Assembly: GCA_026707225.1 (NCBI GenBank)
Contig: JAPOXG010000108.1
Span: 1 to 57,187, forward strand
Length of the DNA stretch: 57,187 nucleotides
Direction: 5' to 3'
Source of the DNA: Chloroflexota bacterium
GTDB lineage: Bacteria; Chloroflexota; Anaerolineae; Aggregatilineales; Phototrophicaceae
Made by a program: the position numbers and the translations under genes. The notes under the pieces were generated by a model, which was not told the origin of the DNA, did not search any database, and was given only the letters and a program-made list of their open reading frames with translations. Of this stretch, positions 7,546 through 16,479 are shown piece by piece; position 1 is the first letter of the stretch; the number at the start of each line of letters is the position of its first letter.

Positions 7546-8799
7546 ATGAAGCGAATTCGATTTCTTGCATGTCTTGTTTTCACGCTATTGCTGATTGTTC
7601 CAGCGGCGATGGGACAAGAAGACGCCGGTCCGATCGAACCCAGCGCCCCGGAATTGATGAACCCGGAGGCGCATATCAGTTATCCGCCGCCGGTTTATGT
7701 GGTCCGCGACAGCGTTGATATTCGCGGCACGGTGACGCTGGAGGCGATGCGCAATTTTTTCATCGAGTTCCGACCGCTCGTCCTGGACATGATGATGGCC
7801 GAGGACGAAGCGGAGCAAGAGGAAGAAGCCCAGTGGTTCCCGGCGACGTTGCCGCGGATCGAGGCGGTCGAAGACGATGTGCTGGGCGCCTGGAATACGG
7901 TTACGCTGCGCGATGGGCTGTATGAACTGCGCCTGACGATCAACACCGGCGACGCGATGCCGGCGTATTATCGCGTCAGCCCGATCCGCGTGGAGAACAA
8001 CCCGCCTTTCGCGGCCGAGGAACAGATGATGGCTGAGGAGCCAGCGGGAGGAATGGATGAAGCGCCGGCCGCAGAACCAGCGGAAGAGCCAGAGGAAGAA
8101 ATGTCTGGGGAGCCCGAAGCGGAGACCATGCCCGATTCAAGGCCGCGCGTCACCGCCACGGTAAACGCCAACGTGCGCGCTGGCGATTCAACCGTGTATG
8201 CCGTCGTTGGATTCCTGCTGGATGGCGAATCGGCGCTGATCAAAGGCGTCAGCAGTCGTGGCACCGGCTGGTACTACATCGAGCTGGCGAACGGACGCAG
8301 CGGTTTCATATATCCGTTCATTGTGAATACCGAAGGGGACCTCAGCGACTTGCCGCGGATTAACCCGCCACCGCCGCCGCCGCCAACGCCTGTACTAGTG
8401 CCGACGGCCGTGCCAGCGCAGCAGCAGCCGCAAAGCAACGTTGATCTCGTCATTGCGCATATTCAAATTCACCCTCACGGCGTGAAATGCGGCCAGACCT
8501 ACGAGATCCAAGCCACGGTCAGGAACGTCGGCGGTGGCAACGCGCCCAGTGGCGGCCTGATCTTGGCGCGAGACAGCGGTCAAAATGGCACGGCGGGGCC
8601 ACAGACGACCCAGATCGCCTTCGGCGCGCTGAACGCTGGCGCGACGCAAGTGGTTGTCGGGCATCTCACCCCGACCGTCCATGTCGAGACACTACATCAC
8701 ATCACGCTTCATATCGACCATGACAACCGGGTTGTGGAGATCAACGAAAACAACAATGTCGCCGCGACGGCGCCATACCATCTGGCATCCGGCTGCTAG
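7546..8799 (+). CDS. Secreted protein with SH3b and CARDB domains
   Basis: A 417-residue exported protein. The signal peptide (MKRIRFLACLVFTLLLIVPAAMG) is clear and the start is fixed by AGGAGG at 7533-7538, eight bases before ATG 7546. Residues ~25-160 form an unrecognised beta-rich domain. A Glu/Ala/Pro-rich linker follows. A bacterial SH3 domain (VNANVRAGDSTVYAVVGFL ... GWYYIELANGRSGFI) spans ~205-265. After a polyproline linker comes a CARDB-like Ig fold (~305-415: IQATVRNVGGG, VVEINENNNVA). The protein probably binds cell wall or other surface polymers. Confidence 0.85.
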   Translation: MKRIRFLACLVFTLLLIVPAAMGQEDAGPIEPSAPELMNPEAHISYPPPVYVVRDSVDIRGTVTLEAMRNFFIEFRPLVLDMMMAEDEAEQEEEAQWFPATLPRIEAVEDDVLGAWNTVTLRDGLYELRLTINTGDAMPAYYRVSPIRVENNPPFAAEEQMMAEEPAGGMDEAPAAEPAEEPEEEMSGEPEAETMPDSRPRVTATVNANVRAGDSTVYAVVGFLLDGESALIKGVSSRGTGWYYIELANGRSGFIYPFIVNTEGDLSDLPRINPPPPPPPTPVLVPTAVPAQQQPQSNVDLVIAHIQIHPHGVKCGQTYEIQATVRNVGGGNAPSGGLILARDSGQNGTAGPQTTQIAFGALNAGATQVVVGHLTPTVHVETLHHITLHIDHDNRVVEINENNNVAATAPYHLASGC

Positions 8800-8813
8800 G
8801 TCAAAGCTTAGAA

Positions 8814-8841
8814 GGCGGGGCGAGGCGCTTCTCGCTCCGCC
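8814..8841 (+). terminator. Likely terminator after the SH3b/CARDB gene
   Basis: GGCGGGGCGAG and CTCGCTCCGCC form an 11-pair stem (one G-U) around GCGCTT, 15 bp past the stop codon. It is followed by ATTTGTC, only a weak U-tract. Confidence 0.5.
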
Positions 8842-8913
8842 ATTTGTCACCCATGATGACATTGCGCGGGCGGCCAACCCTACCCGGCCTTCTCCTCGAC
8901 CAGCCAAGGTCGC

Positions 8914-9004
8914 GTAGACACTGACCTGCGGAGGGGGAGCTACTGCGAAGCGGGACGCAAAATATGAAGCATGGGCAGCGTCATTGTCGCGCCTGTGTCT
9001 CCAC
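8914..9004 (+). repeat. R3 dispersed repeat, copy a
   Basis: A ~91-bp repeat beginning GTAGACACTGACC and ending in a degenerate GTGTCTCCAC. It is closely similar to 27769-27859 and related to 23991-24070. The core shared words are GGAGGGGGAGCTA, GAGACGCA/GGGACGCA, GGGCAGCG and CATTGTCGC. The outer ends GTAGACAC/GTGTCTAC are inverted repeats, so this is MITE-like. Confidence 0.75.
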
Positions 9005-9014
9005 GGCTTATCCG

Positions 9015-9722
9015 CTACTTTTGCAATAGCGTGTAGCGGTTTAAGTCCCCCTCGGCGCCATCCGCGCGATAATCGGCGATGGCGGACAAGCCCGTCGCCG
9101 CGATCAGTTGTCCGTGTTCTTCATCATCGACGTAGTGGCAATAGCGCAGCGCAGTTTCGCCGCGCCGCCAGTCCAGCAAGTAGTCGTGCCGCTCGACAGC
9201 GATGTCTTCTGGCCAGGGTATGATCCGCTGCCGGAAGCGCTCGTACTCATAGAAGCGCCAGCAGGCAAAAACCAGGCAACCGCCCGGCAACAGGCAGTCG
9301 GCGGCCGCTTTCAGTAATGCCCGCCGGCGCGCAAACCCCGGCACATGATGTATCAGCCCGAACAAAGCCGTCAACTGCGCCAGTTCTCGAGGCGGATCGT
9401 TGAGCACAAGGTCTCGCTGAATCAGTTGGAAGCTGACTTGCGATAGCGCCGACAGTTGCTGGCGCGCGCGCGTCAGGAGATCGGCGTTGCTGTCAATGCC
9501 GACATAGCGGAAGGGCTGCCGTTGGCGCGCCGCCAGAAAGCGGGCGAGACGTCCATTGCCACAGCCCAAGTCCAGGGCGGACTCAATCGGCAATTGGATT
9601 GTGTTGAGCAGGCGCTCCCAGCCTTGCCAAGCGCTTTGACGCGTCGCGTCGAACTCGGCGGCGGTCGCGCGGTAGAAGTCGCGATTGATTTGATTGAGCC
9701 GCTTTAGGGTGCTTGGATCCAT
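9015..9722 (-). CDS. Class I SAM-dependent methyltransferase, Trm9/ABH8-like
   Basis: A 235-residue methyltransferase. Motif I is ALDLGCGNGRLARFLA, the acidic end of strand 2 is GIDSN, and a post-motif LFGLIHHVPGFARRRALL aligns with the Trm9/ALKBH8 family. The C-terminal DYLLDWRRGETALRYCHYVD resembles the family's 'D.L.PW......RYYH' signature. In eukaryotes these enzymes methylate 5-carboxymethyluridine at the tRNA wobble base; bacterial relatives are mostly uncharacterised. A tRNA substrate is therefore an inference. It is monocistronic, with R3 repeat DNA immediately past its 3' end. Confidence 0.8.
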   Translation of the reverse strand: MDPSTLKRLNQINRDFYRATAAEFDATRQSAWQGWERLLNTIQLPIESALDLGCGNGRLARFLAARQRQPFRYVGIDSNADLLTRARQQLSALSQVSFQLIQRDLVLNDPPRELAQLTALFGLIHHVPGFARRRALLKAAADCLLPGGCLVFACWRFYEYERFRQRIIPWPEDIAVERHDYLLDWRRGETALRYCHYVDDEEHGQLIAATGLSAIADYRADGAEGDLNRYTLLQK

Positions 9723-10006
9723 CGTCGCTTTGCCGTTTGCCTAGCGCGAGCCGGGCGCCTGATCCGTCTGGTCAATTGCAGGTAAGAATTGGCGCCGGCA
9801 AGTCGTCCGACCTTCGTTGGTTGATGCCAGAAATGTGACAGCGGGCTGCATCGACGTGCCAGCGGATTCTACTCAATTCGTATGCAGATATGTTATAGTG
9901 TGATTAGATCTGCCGGACGAGAATTGCATGTCGGACGTTTTGCGTGCGTCAGAACGGTTTTGGCTTATTTCCAGGGTCAAATGCGCGCAAACGGAAAGAG
10001 GCAGCC

Positions 10007-11029
10007 ATGGCAACCCATCACAATTACGAACAGCGCCTGAATGAAGGGCGCACCAAGTTCCAATCGGTCTACAACAAAGCCTTCTGGCGCGAGCTGCTGA
10101 GCCAGCTCACCGGGCGCCACAAGGATTTGCTGAACTTCGACGAGATTCGCAGCCGCTTGCATCTGCATGAAGAGCACTATGAGGGCGTGCATGATGTGCC
10201 GCTGGAGCAAATCGTGGGCAGCGTCGGGCGCTACAAAGATTTCACGGCGACATTTCTCCCGCGGAAGTCCGGCATGAAGGAGCGCTGGAGCCGCGTCTAC
10301 GCGCTGGCCAACAGCATGGAAGGGCCGCCGCCGATCGAGCTCTACAAGGTCGGCGATGTGTATTTTGTGCGCGATGGCAACCACCGCGTTTCGGTGGCGC
10401 GGCAGCTCGGCGCCAAGTCCATCCAAGCCCATGTGGTCGAAATGCCGACGACAATCCCGCTGCGGCCCGGCATGAGCGACCTGGAATTACAAGCGGCTGA
10501 AGCTTACGCCAACTTTCTCGATGAGACCAGCTTGTCGCGCGCGGTGCCTGATCACGATTCGATCGAGCTAACGGAGCCCACGCGCTATCACGAGCTGATG
10601 GGGCATATCTTCTTGCACGAGCGGGTGATGGAGCAGCTAGAGGGGCACGCGCTGACAACCGAGGCGGCGACCGCCGACTGGTACTTCACGATGTACAAGC
10701 CGGCCATTGAGCTGATCCGCAAGTACGATGTGCTCGATCTGGCGAAGGGCAAGCATGACGCGCGCACGGAAGGCGATCTCTTTCTGTGGCTGATGAACAA
10801 TCTTCTGGACCTGCGCCATCAGTACGGCGATGACGCGCCGGTGAAGTCGATCAGCGGCGCGCTCAAGAGTTATCTTGAAGAAGAGCATGTGCGCGTGCCG
10901 GAAGCGCTGGCGAGCGAAGATGATCAGTCGCTGCTTTTGACGCGCTCGCAGGCGATGAAGGCGGTGCGCGCCCGGCGGATGCGGCAAGAGCGGGAAGACC
11001 GCTCGGAGACGGACTCGCAGATATCGTGA
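10007..11029 (+). CDS. ParB/sulfiredoxin-like domain protein
   Basis: A 340-residue cytoplasmic protein. Residues ~85-140 carry a ParB/Srx-like core: PPIELYKVGDVYFVRDGNHR followed by VSVARQLGAKSIQAHVVE, including the GNHR step typical of that nucleotide-binding fold. The C-terminal half is helical and unassigned. ATG 10007 is chosen because GAGG lies five bases upstream; the frame is open further upstream but without family-like sequence. A TATAGT at 9894-9899 is a possible -10 box without a convincing -35. It could be a regulator or nucleotide-dependent enzyme; I cannot be more specific. Confidence 0.65.
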   Translation: MATHHNYEQRLNEGRTKFQSVYNKAFWRELLSQLTGRHKDLLNFDEIRSRLHLHEEHYEGVHDVPLEQIVGSVGRYKDFTATFLPRKSGMKERWSRVYALANSMEGPPPIELYKVGDVYFVRDGNHRVSVARQLGAKSIQAHVVEMPTTIPLRPGMSDLELQAAEAYANFLDETSLSRAVPDHDSIELTEPTRYHELMGHIFLHERVMEQLEGHALTTEAATADWYFTMYKPAIELIRKYDVLDLAKGKHDARTEGDLFLWLMNNLLDLRHQYGDDAPVKSISGALKSYLEEEHVRVPEALASEDDQSLLLTRSQAMKAVRARRMRQEREDRSETDSQIS

Positions 11030-11039
11030 GATGCGACGG

Positions 11040-11819
11040 TTAACGGCGCAGCTTCTCCAAAGCGGTGAGCTTCATAAAGGCGCGTTCTCGTTGGGGCAAA
11101 TCGGCGAGAAATGCGTCGTCGGGCGCCGAGGCGTCAAAGCCTAGCAGTTCGTATGCCTCCTTTTTGTAATCGTAGACGGTGTTCACTGTAAGCTTCAGCT
11201 CATTGGCGATGAGCGCAGCTGGCATGCCTTCAATGGCAAAAAGCTCGATTACTCTCCGTCGCTTAAATCCAACTTCATCGCTTTTGCTAGCTTCCAAGCC
11301 GACATATTGCATCGGCTTCGGCAATGCTGTTGCTAGGGGTCTGGTGGCGCGCCGGTGATTGAGCAGGCGCCGAGCGACGTCCATTTTTCGGCTGTAAAGC
11401 AGCTCGTCCTTTCGTAATTCAGTGGTGGCGATGCAGACCGCCGAAGCGATATGGAAGCGCACATCATCTTTATGCAGGAATGCGTGTGCGCCCCCGGCCG
11501 CGGCGGCGTAGAACAGATCGAGGTCGTCAATATGCGACAGGCAAACCAGGGTCACGTCGGGGAATGTTTCGACCAGGCGAACAATCGAGCGGCGTATATC
11601 ACCGCGCTCGCCGACGTTATTGACATCTAGGATGATGACATCGGGATAGTTGGCGTCGGCGGCGCCATCAAGCGACTGCCAAAACTCCGCCAAGCTGGAG
11701 TAATCTGTGAGGGCGCGGGTGCGGCGATCCCAGGCGAGGTAGGCATGAATCGCTTTCTCGGTGTAATAATCGCTATCGATGAGGGCGACCTTGAGGTCAA
11801 TATTGGCGGTTTCCATCAT
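11040..11819 (-). CDS. Response-regulator-like transcription factor
   Basis: A 259-residue protein. The N-terminal ~130 residues resemble a receiver domain: acidic pair in ALIDSD, phosphoacceptor-like Asp in VIILDVNN and the conserved Lys in AFLHKDD. The C-terminus has a helix-turn-helix of sigma-70 region 4/LuxR type (VIELFAIEGMPAALIANELK, LTVNTVYDYKKEAYELLGF). Its ATG overlaps the TGA of the upstream homocysteine methyltransferase/MTHFR gene (ATGA), so the two are translationally coupled. No histidine kinase is nearby. The coupling hints at control linked to one-carbon or methionine metabolism. Confidence 0.75.
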   Translation of the reverse strand: MMETANIDLKVALIDSDYYTEKAIHAYLAWDRRTRALTDYSSLAEFWQSLDGAADANYPDVIILDVNNVGERGDIRRSIVRLVETFPDVTLVCLSHIDDLDLFYAAAAGGAHAFLHKDDVRFHIASAVCIATTELRKDELLYSRKMDVARRLLNHRRATRPLATALPKPMQYVGLEASKSDEVGFKRRRVIELFAIEGMPAALIANELKLTVNTVYDYKKEAYELLGFDASAPDDAFLADLPQRERAFMKLTALEKLRR

Positions 11820-13690
11820 TGCGTCTCCCCTCTTTTCAAATAGGCGACGACTTCGGCCGCCGCGTCATAATCGCCGCCGGGGATGATGTAAGCGCCTTGG
11901 ATCATCCCGGTCATCCGGTCGAGCAATTCTCGCGCGATCAGGATGCCTTCGCGCCGCGCGTCTGCGCCCGCGTCGGCAATGCGCTCAAGGATGGGAGCGG
12001 GAATCGTGATGCCCGGCACCTCGTTGTTGAAGAAGCGCGCCTGCCGCAGGCTGTGCAGAGGCATGACCGCCATCAATACCGGCAGGTCGAAGTCGGCGCC
12101 CGTCAACTCCACATAACGGCGGTGAAAACGCTGGATGCGCTCGGGCTCGAAGATCGCCTGCCCCAAGGCGAAATCGGCGCCGGCTTTCAGTTTGTTCCGC
12201 AGCGCGCGCACTTCACGATCGATATCGTCGGCGCCCATATTTAGGGCGCAGCCGACGGTGAAGCTGCTGGGCTTGCCAATGCTGTGGCCGGCCATGTCGA
12301 CGCCTTGGTTCATACCGCCTTTGATGACTTCAATCAAGCGCGAGGGCGCCACATCATTGACATCGCTGGCATCGGGAAAATCGCCGATGCGCGTGGGGTC
12401 GCCCATGACGACAAAGAGATTGCGCAGGCCGAGGGCGTGCGACGCCAGCAGATCACCCTGCACGCGCAGCATATTGCGCCCGCGCGTGGGGAAGTGCAGG
12501 ACAGTCTCGATGCCGAGCTGCGATTGCAGCAGATGCGCCACCGCCCAGGCGCTCATCTTCATGCGGGCGGCCGGCGTATCGGCCACATTGATCAGGTCAA
12601 GGCCGGCCGATCGCAAGCGGCGGGCGACCGAAAGCAGCTGCTCGGTATGATAGCTGCGCGGCGGCGCCATCTCGACGGTGACGGTGAAGGCGCCCTTCTG
12701 CAGGCGCTCGGCCAATTCGGTTGGATGGTCGGGCGCGTGATCGCCGTGATGAATATCACTCTCGCCGATATGCAGGTCGACGAAGTCGCTTGAGGGCTGA
12801 TCGAGGGCGCTGCGCATGGCGGCGATATGCTCGGGCGTCGTGCCACAGCAGCCGCCGATCACGGTCGCGCCGATATTGACGAAGGTGGTGGCGCAATCGG
12901 CGAAGTATTCGGCGGTGGCGGGATAGAGGATGCGCCCGCCGACGACTTCGGGGAAGCCGGCGTTGGGCATGGCGGAGAAGACGGCATCGGGCACGGCATA
13001 ACGCATCTGGCGCAGCACTTCGGCGATGCCGGCGGGACCGCTGCCGCAATTGACGCCGATGACATCAGCGCCCGTTCGATACAGGTCATTGGCGACGCGC
13101 GCCGGCGGATAACCGGCGTAACTCAGATTTTCGTGATAAAAGGTGGCTTGGGCGATGATGGGCAGCTCGGCATCCAGCTCGCGCAAGGCGCTGATCGCCA
13201 GCAGCAGTTCTTTGTGTTCGCTGAAGGTCTCAAACTGAATCGCGTCGACGCCGGCCTGAACCAGGGCGAAGAGTTGGGCGGCGTAGGCGATGCGCGCTTC
13301 CTCTTGGCTGAGGCGGCCGTAGGGATAGATGCCGACGCCCAGCGGACCGACCGAACCGGCGATATAGACATCATCGCGGTCGCTTTCGGCGCTGGCGAGC
13401 CGCGCCAGCTCCACGCCGCGCCGATTGTAAAGCTCGACGTTTTGCCCGCGGCCGGCGCTGGTCAGCTTGAAGCTGTTGGCGCCAAAGGTATTGGTCTCGA
13501 TGATGTCGGCGCCGGCAGCGATATAGGCTTTGTGAATGGCAAGCACGATTTCGGGATCTTCGACATTCATGGCATCGAAGCAGGCATCGGCGCGGGCATG
13601 GGACTCATGATGCAGCATGGTGCCCATGGCGCCATCAGCCAGGAGAGGGTCTCCAGTTTGAAGGCGTTCGCGAAATGTCAAGCTGTTCAT
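11816..13690 (-). CDS. Bifunctional homocysteine S-methyltransferase / methylenetetrahydrofolate reductase
   Basis: A 624-residue YitJ-type fusion. Residues ~1-300 form the homocysteine methyltransferase barrel: LLADGAMGTML, ETNTFGAN and the zinc ligands in NCGSGP and GGCCGTTP. Residues ~335-620 form an MTHFR (MetF-like) barrel: TVTVEMAPPRS, DLINVADTP and the flavin/folate-site region FVVMGDPTRIGD. Together they would reduce methylene-THF and make methionine from homocysteine, although the methyl donor of the first domain is not certain. The last four bases overlap the response-regulator start. No SAM riboswitch or T-box was recognised in the ~300 bp upstream, which holds an R1 palindrome. 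Confidence 0.92.
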   Translation of the reverse strand: MNSLTFRERLQTGDPLLADGAMGTMLHHESHARADACFDAMNVEDPEIVLAIHKAYIAAGADIIETNTFGANSFKLTSAGRGQNVELYNRRGVELARLASAESDRDDVYIAGSVGPLGVGIYPYGRLSQEEARIAYAAQLFALVQAGVDAIQFETFSEHKELLLAISALRELDAELPIIAQATFYHENLSYAGYPPARVANDLYRTGADVIGVNCGSGPAGIAEVLRQMRYAVPDAVFSAMPNAGFPEVVGGRILYPATAEYFADCATTFVNIGATVIGGCCGTTPEHIAAMRSALDQPSSDFVDLHIGESDIHHGDHAPDHPTELAERLQKGAFTVTVEMAPPRSYHTEQLLSVARRLRSAGLDLINVADTPAARMKMSAWAVAHLLQSQLGIETVLHFPTRGRNMLRVQGDLLASHALGLRNLFVVMGDPTRIGDFPDASDVNDVAPSRLIEVIKGGMNQGVDMAGHSIGKPSSFTVGCALNMGADDIDREVRALRNKLKAGADFALGQAIFEPERIQRFHRRYVELTGADFDLPVLMAVMPLHSLRQARFFNNEVPGITIPAPILERIADAGADARREGILIARELLDRMTGMIQGAYIIPGGDYDAAAEVVAYLKRGETQ

Positions 13691-13774
13691 TGTCTTAATG
13701 TGTTTCGGCTACATCCCAGATAGCAATGAGCATGGCTTCCGCCTGAATGAGATTTTCAACATAGTCCAGAGTTT

Positions 13775-13804
13775 GTACGGGCGAGCCGCCGGCTCGCCCC
13801 TACA
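13775..13804 (+). repeat. R1 palindromic repeat
   Basis: GGGCGAGCC-GCC-GGCTCGCCCCTACA hairpin, one of at least 13 intergenic copies in the window. It lies in the 5' leader region of the homocysteine methyltransferase/MTHFR gene. Confidence 0.85.
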
Positions 13805-13986
13805 CGCGCCGGACTAGGAAGGCGCCTTTAGATTGCCAGGCGCGGATTATGCTACTAAGACTTTCAGATTCGCGTATTCTAGAGTGGTGGCGGACGTGCA
13901 TTAACCACCAACTTCTGCGATTCTAGCAGAAAAGCAAGCAGCCTACGAATGAGACTTAGCGCGCGTTTCGCGGCGCAGACTGACCG

Positions 13987-14793
13987 ATGAAAGCCTTGAT
14001 CAGGCGGCGGCAGATTCGTCAGCGCCTGCAAAAGCTGCATGCGCGTCTTAGCAGCCTCACGGCGCGCGGGATATTCGATTGGCTGGCGGCGAACCTGCTG
14101 TGTTTTCTTCGCTTGAGCCGAGATCAGATTCGCGGCGGGCGCCGGCTGGTCAAGCGCGACGGCGTCTGGTATGTGCCGCTGTGGCTGCCGATTGCCGTCG
14201 CCATCGCGCTCGCGTCCAGCGCCTTTTGGGATGACGCGGCGCGCGCTGCCGGTCGCCTGACATCGGCTGCAATCCACGTCATCCGTAGCACACGGGAAGT
14301 CGAGTTGGCGCCCTTCTTCGCGCCGGCCGTGCGACACTGGTCGGATGAGATCAAGCATTGGTCGGGGCAGCACGATGTTGATCCGCAATTATTGGCGACC
14401 GTGATGCAGATCGAATCCTGCGGCCATCCCAAGGTGATCAGCAATGCCGGCGCTCAGGGATTGTTCCAGGTCATGCCCTTTCACTTTGAAGCGGGCGAAG
14501 ACATGCTGGATCCGGCGACCAACGCCAAACGAGGCGCCAGCTTCCTGAGATATTGCGCGGGCGCGGCCGATGGCGTGGTCGGGCTGACGCTGGCTTGCTA
14601 CAACGGCGGACCATCGGTGATCAACCGGGCGCGCGACCGCTGGCCAAGCGAGACGCAGAAATATTATCGCTGGGGAGTCGGCATTTACAGCGATGCCGTC
14701 GCCGGCGCGGCTACGAGCGGGACCTTCGACCAGTGGCTGGCGGCCGGCGGCGACAGGCTCTGCGCGAGCGCGCTGCGGGAGTTGGAGCGCTAG
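13987..14793 (+). CDS. Lytic transglycosylase (SLT domain)
   Basis: A 268-residue membrane-anchored murein hydrolase. A basic N-terminus leads to one membrane helix (~60-76, VPLWLPIAVAIALASSAFW). The SLT domain (~125-240) shows the catalytic Glu in TVMQIESCG, then GAQGLFQVMPFH, ATNAKRGASFLRY and LACYNGGPSVI, all diagnostic of the family 1 goose-lysozyme-like fold. It would cleave peptidoglycan glycan strands outside the membrane. It is convergent with lexA, with a 14-bp gap. Confidence 0.92.
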   Translation: MKALIRRRQIRQRLQKLHARLSSLTARGIFDWLAANLLCFLRLSRDQIRGGRRLVKRDGVWYVPLWLPIAVAIALASSAFWDDAARAAGRLTSAAIHVIRSTREVELAPFFAPAVRHWSDEIKHWSGQHDVDPQLLATVMQIESCGHPKVISNAGAQGLFQVMPFHFEAGEDMLDPATNAKRGASFLRYCAGAADGVVGLTLACYNGGPSVINRARDRWPSETQKYYRWGVGIYSDAVAGAATSGTFDQWLAAGGDRLCASALRELER

Positions 14794-14807
14794 CCTTTAG
14801 GGAGAGT

Positions 14808-15524
14808 CTAGCGGAAGCTGCGCATGACCGAGAGCACCTTGCCCTTGATTTCGCAATTGGCCGGCTGCACAAACAGTGGCTGGTAAGCGCTGTTGGCCGG
14901 CTGCAGGCGGATGTTTTCGGCTTCGCGATAGAAATGCTTGAGGGTGGTTTCGTTGTCGTCGGGCAGCCAGGCGGCCACCATTTCGCCATTGTCGGCGGTA
15001 TGCTGCCGGCGCAAGATGACGATATCGCCGTCTTGAATCATAGAATCGACCATGGAATCGCCGCGCACCGTCAATGCAAAAACCTCGCCCTCGTCGTAGC
15101 CGCCCAGCAACTGCGGGGGCACGGCGATGTAGTCGTCTTCGTCGATGTGATGCGCGATGTCTTCCGGCAGGGAGATCGGTTCGCCAGCGGCGATGCGCCC
15201 GACCAGCGCCACCTGATTCGGCGCGGGCAGCCCGATCACGCGCGGAGCCTGCGCGACGCCGGGGATGGCAGCCACGATGCGCAGCCCGCGCGAGACTTTG
15301 CCCGAGCGCACGATGTAGCCGGCGTCCACCAGTTTGTTCAGGTTGTAATTGACCACCGAGGTCGAGCCGATATCGCATTCCTCGCCGATTTCACGAATGC
15401 TGGGCGGGAAGCCGCGCTCCTTCATATAATGGTGCATGAAGCGAAGCATATTCTGCTGACGCTTGGAAAGTAAGCTGAAGTCCTTCATTGGCGCACCTGC
15501 CTCACATGGCCCACGTATCCGCAT
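14808..15524 (-). CDS. lexA: LexA SOS-response repressor
   Basis: An N-terminal winged helix (LSKRQQNMLRFMHHYMKERG, then FPPSIREIGEECDIGSTSVV) is followed by the S24 self-cleaving domain. The cleavage site is Ala-Gly in RIAAGEP, the catalytic Ser is in RGDSM and the Lys in TTLKHF. RecA-stimulated self-cleavage derepresses DNA-repair genes. The first ATG (15524) lies seven bases after a TATACT -10 box, so translation from it would be leaderless. A second ATG (15488, MKDFSLL) matches the usual family N-terminus and may be the real start. The gene's own promoter overlaps a palindromic operator. Confidence 0.95.
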   Translation of the reverse strand: MRIRGPCEAGAPMKDFSLLSKRQQNMLRFMHHYMKERGFPPSIREIGEECDIGSTSVVNYNLNKLVDAGYIVRSGKVSRGLRIVAAIPGVAQAPRVIGLPAPNQVALVGRIAAGEPISLPEDIAHHIDEDDYIAVPPQLLGGYDEGEVFALTVRGDSMVDSMIQDGDIVILRRQHTADNGEMVAAWLPDDNETTLKHFYREAENIRLQPANSAYQPLFVQPANCEIKGKVLSVMRSFR

Positions 15525-15531
15525 AATTTTC

Positions 15532-15561
15532 AGTATACACGAACATTTGTTTATGTGTCAA
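15532..15561 (-). promoter_or_regulatory. lexA promoter
   Basis: TTGACA (15561-15556), an 18-bp spacer and TATACT (15537-15532) on the minus strand. The -35 box lies within the operator palindrome. Confidence 0.7.
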
Positions 15562-15567
15562 ATGTTC
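15541..15567. promoter_or_regulatory. Candidate LexA operator
   Basis: A perfect inverted repeat, GAACATTTG-N9-CAAATGTTC. With its flanking C, the left half reads CGAACATTTGTTTA, close to the Gram-positive SOS box CGAAC-N4-GTTCG. Its overlap with the lexA -35 and spacer is what autorepression requires. Confidence 0.75.
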
Positions 15568-15582
15568 TAGCGGGTAATTTGA

Positions 15583-16479
15583 CTATTCTGTCGAACTTGT
15601 GGGGGCGAGGTTGCCGGGTAAATCACGCAGGGGATCATCGCGCCGCAGGACGCGCGCGCCCTCGGCGATTAAGCGCTGATTGCCGCCCGCTGGCAAGTCA
15701 AAGGTATAGACCGGACGACCCTGCTCGACAGCGAAGCGCGCGGTGTACATGGCGCCGCCATCGGCATCCGATTCGACGACGATCACCGCTCGGCAAAGCC
15801 CGCTGACAATGCGGTTGCGCGATACCAGCCGCTGGGCGTTGGCGCTCCAATGCGGATGCGTTTCGCTCAGCAGCGCGCCCTTGTCTCGAATGCGCAGCGC
15901 GAGGGATCGATTCGCTTCCGGATAGATGTTGCCGATGCCGCTGCCGAGCACCGCCACGGTCACGCCATCGGCCGAAAGCGCGCCGGTGTGCGCGGCCGTG
16001 TCGATGCCGAGCGCCAAGCCGCTGACGACAGCGCGGTCCGCGCGAGCTAGCTGCATCGCCAGCTGCAGGGTGATATAGCGGGCTTCTTTGGATGGTTCGC
16101 GCGTGCCGACGATGGCCACGGCATTCGACCAGATCTGGGGACTCATGATACGGCTGGTGAAGAGAGCCAGCGGCAAATCGCTGGTTTCCTTCAGCGGTTG
16201 AGGATAGTGTTCGCCGCCGCGCATCAGAATCTCGATGCCGTCCGCGCGCCAGGCTTCCAGATCTTGCGCCAGCCGATCCAAGTCAATGGCGCCGATTTCG
16301 CTCGCGATCTTGGGCCCGACGCCGCGGACGCGCATCAGCTGGTATGACGGGGCTTGGAGGACGGCATCCAGGTCCTGGTCAAAGTATTCGCGCAGGTTGT
16401 TGAGGGTAGAGGCGCCAATATTGGGGGAGAGGCTGAGCGCAAGCCATTGCAGCTGCGGAGCGGCATCAACCTGCTTCAT
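15583..16479 (-). CDS. dprA: DNA-processing protein DprA
   Basis: A 298-residue RecA loader on incoming single-stranded DNA during natural transformation. A helix-hairpin-helix region (LMRVRGVGPKIASEIG) leads into the Rossmann-like core: AVAIVGTREPS, SGLALGIDTAAHTGAL and SRNRIVSGLC. The C-terminal winged helix seen in some homologues is absent. Its first 14 bp overlap the end of the upstream HTH gene, so the two form an operon. Confidence 0.95.
   Translation of the reverse strand: MKQVDAAPQLQWLALSLSPNIGASTLNNLREYFDQDLDAVLQAPSYQLMRVRGVGPKIASEIGAIDLDRLAQDLEAWRADGIEILMRGGEHYPQPLKETSDLPLALFTSRIMSPQIWSNAVAIVGTREPSKEARYITLQLAMQLARADRAVVSGLALGIDTAAHTGALSADGVTVAVLGSGIGNIYPEANRSLALRIRDKGALLSETHPHWSANAQRLVSRNRIVSGLCRAVIVVESDADGGAMYTARFAVEQGRPVYTFDLPAGGNQRLIAEGARVLRRDDPLRDLPGNLAPTSSTE

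Noticed and set aside
13691..13986. Met-responsive leader peptide or riboswitch upstream of the homocysteine methyltransferase gene.
   Set aside because: Short ORFs exist but without Met clusters or a terminator/antiterminator pair; only an R1 palindrome is clear.
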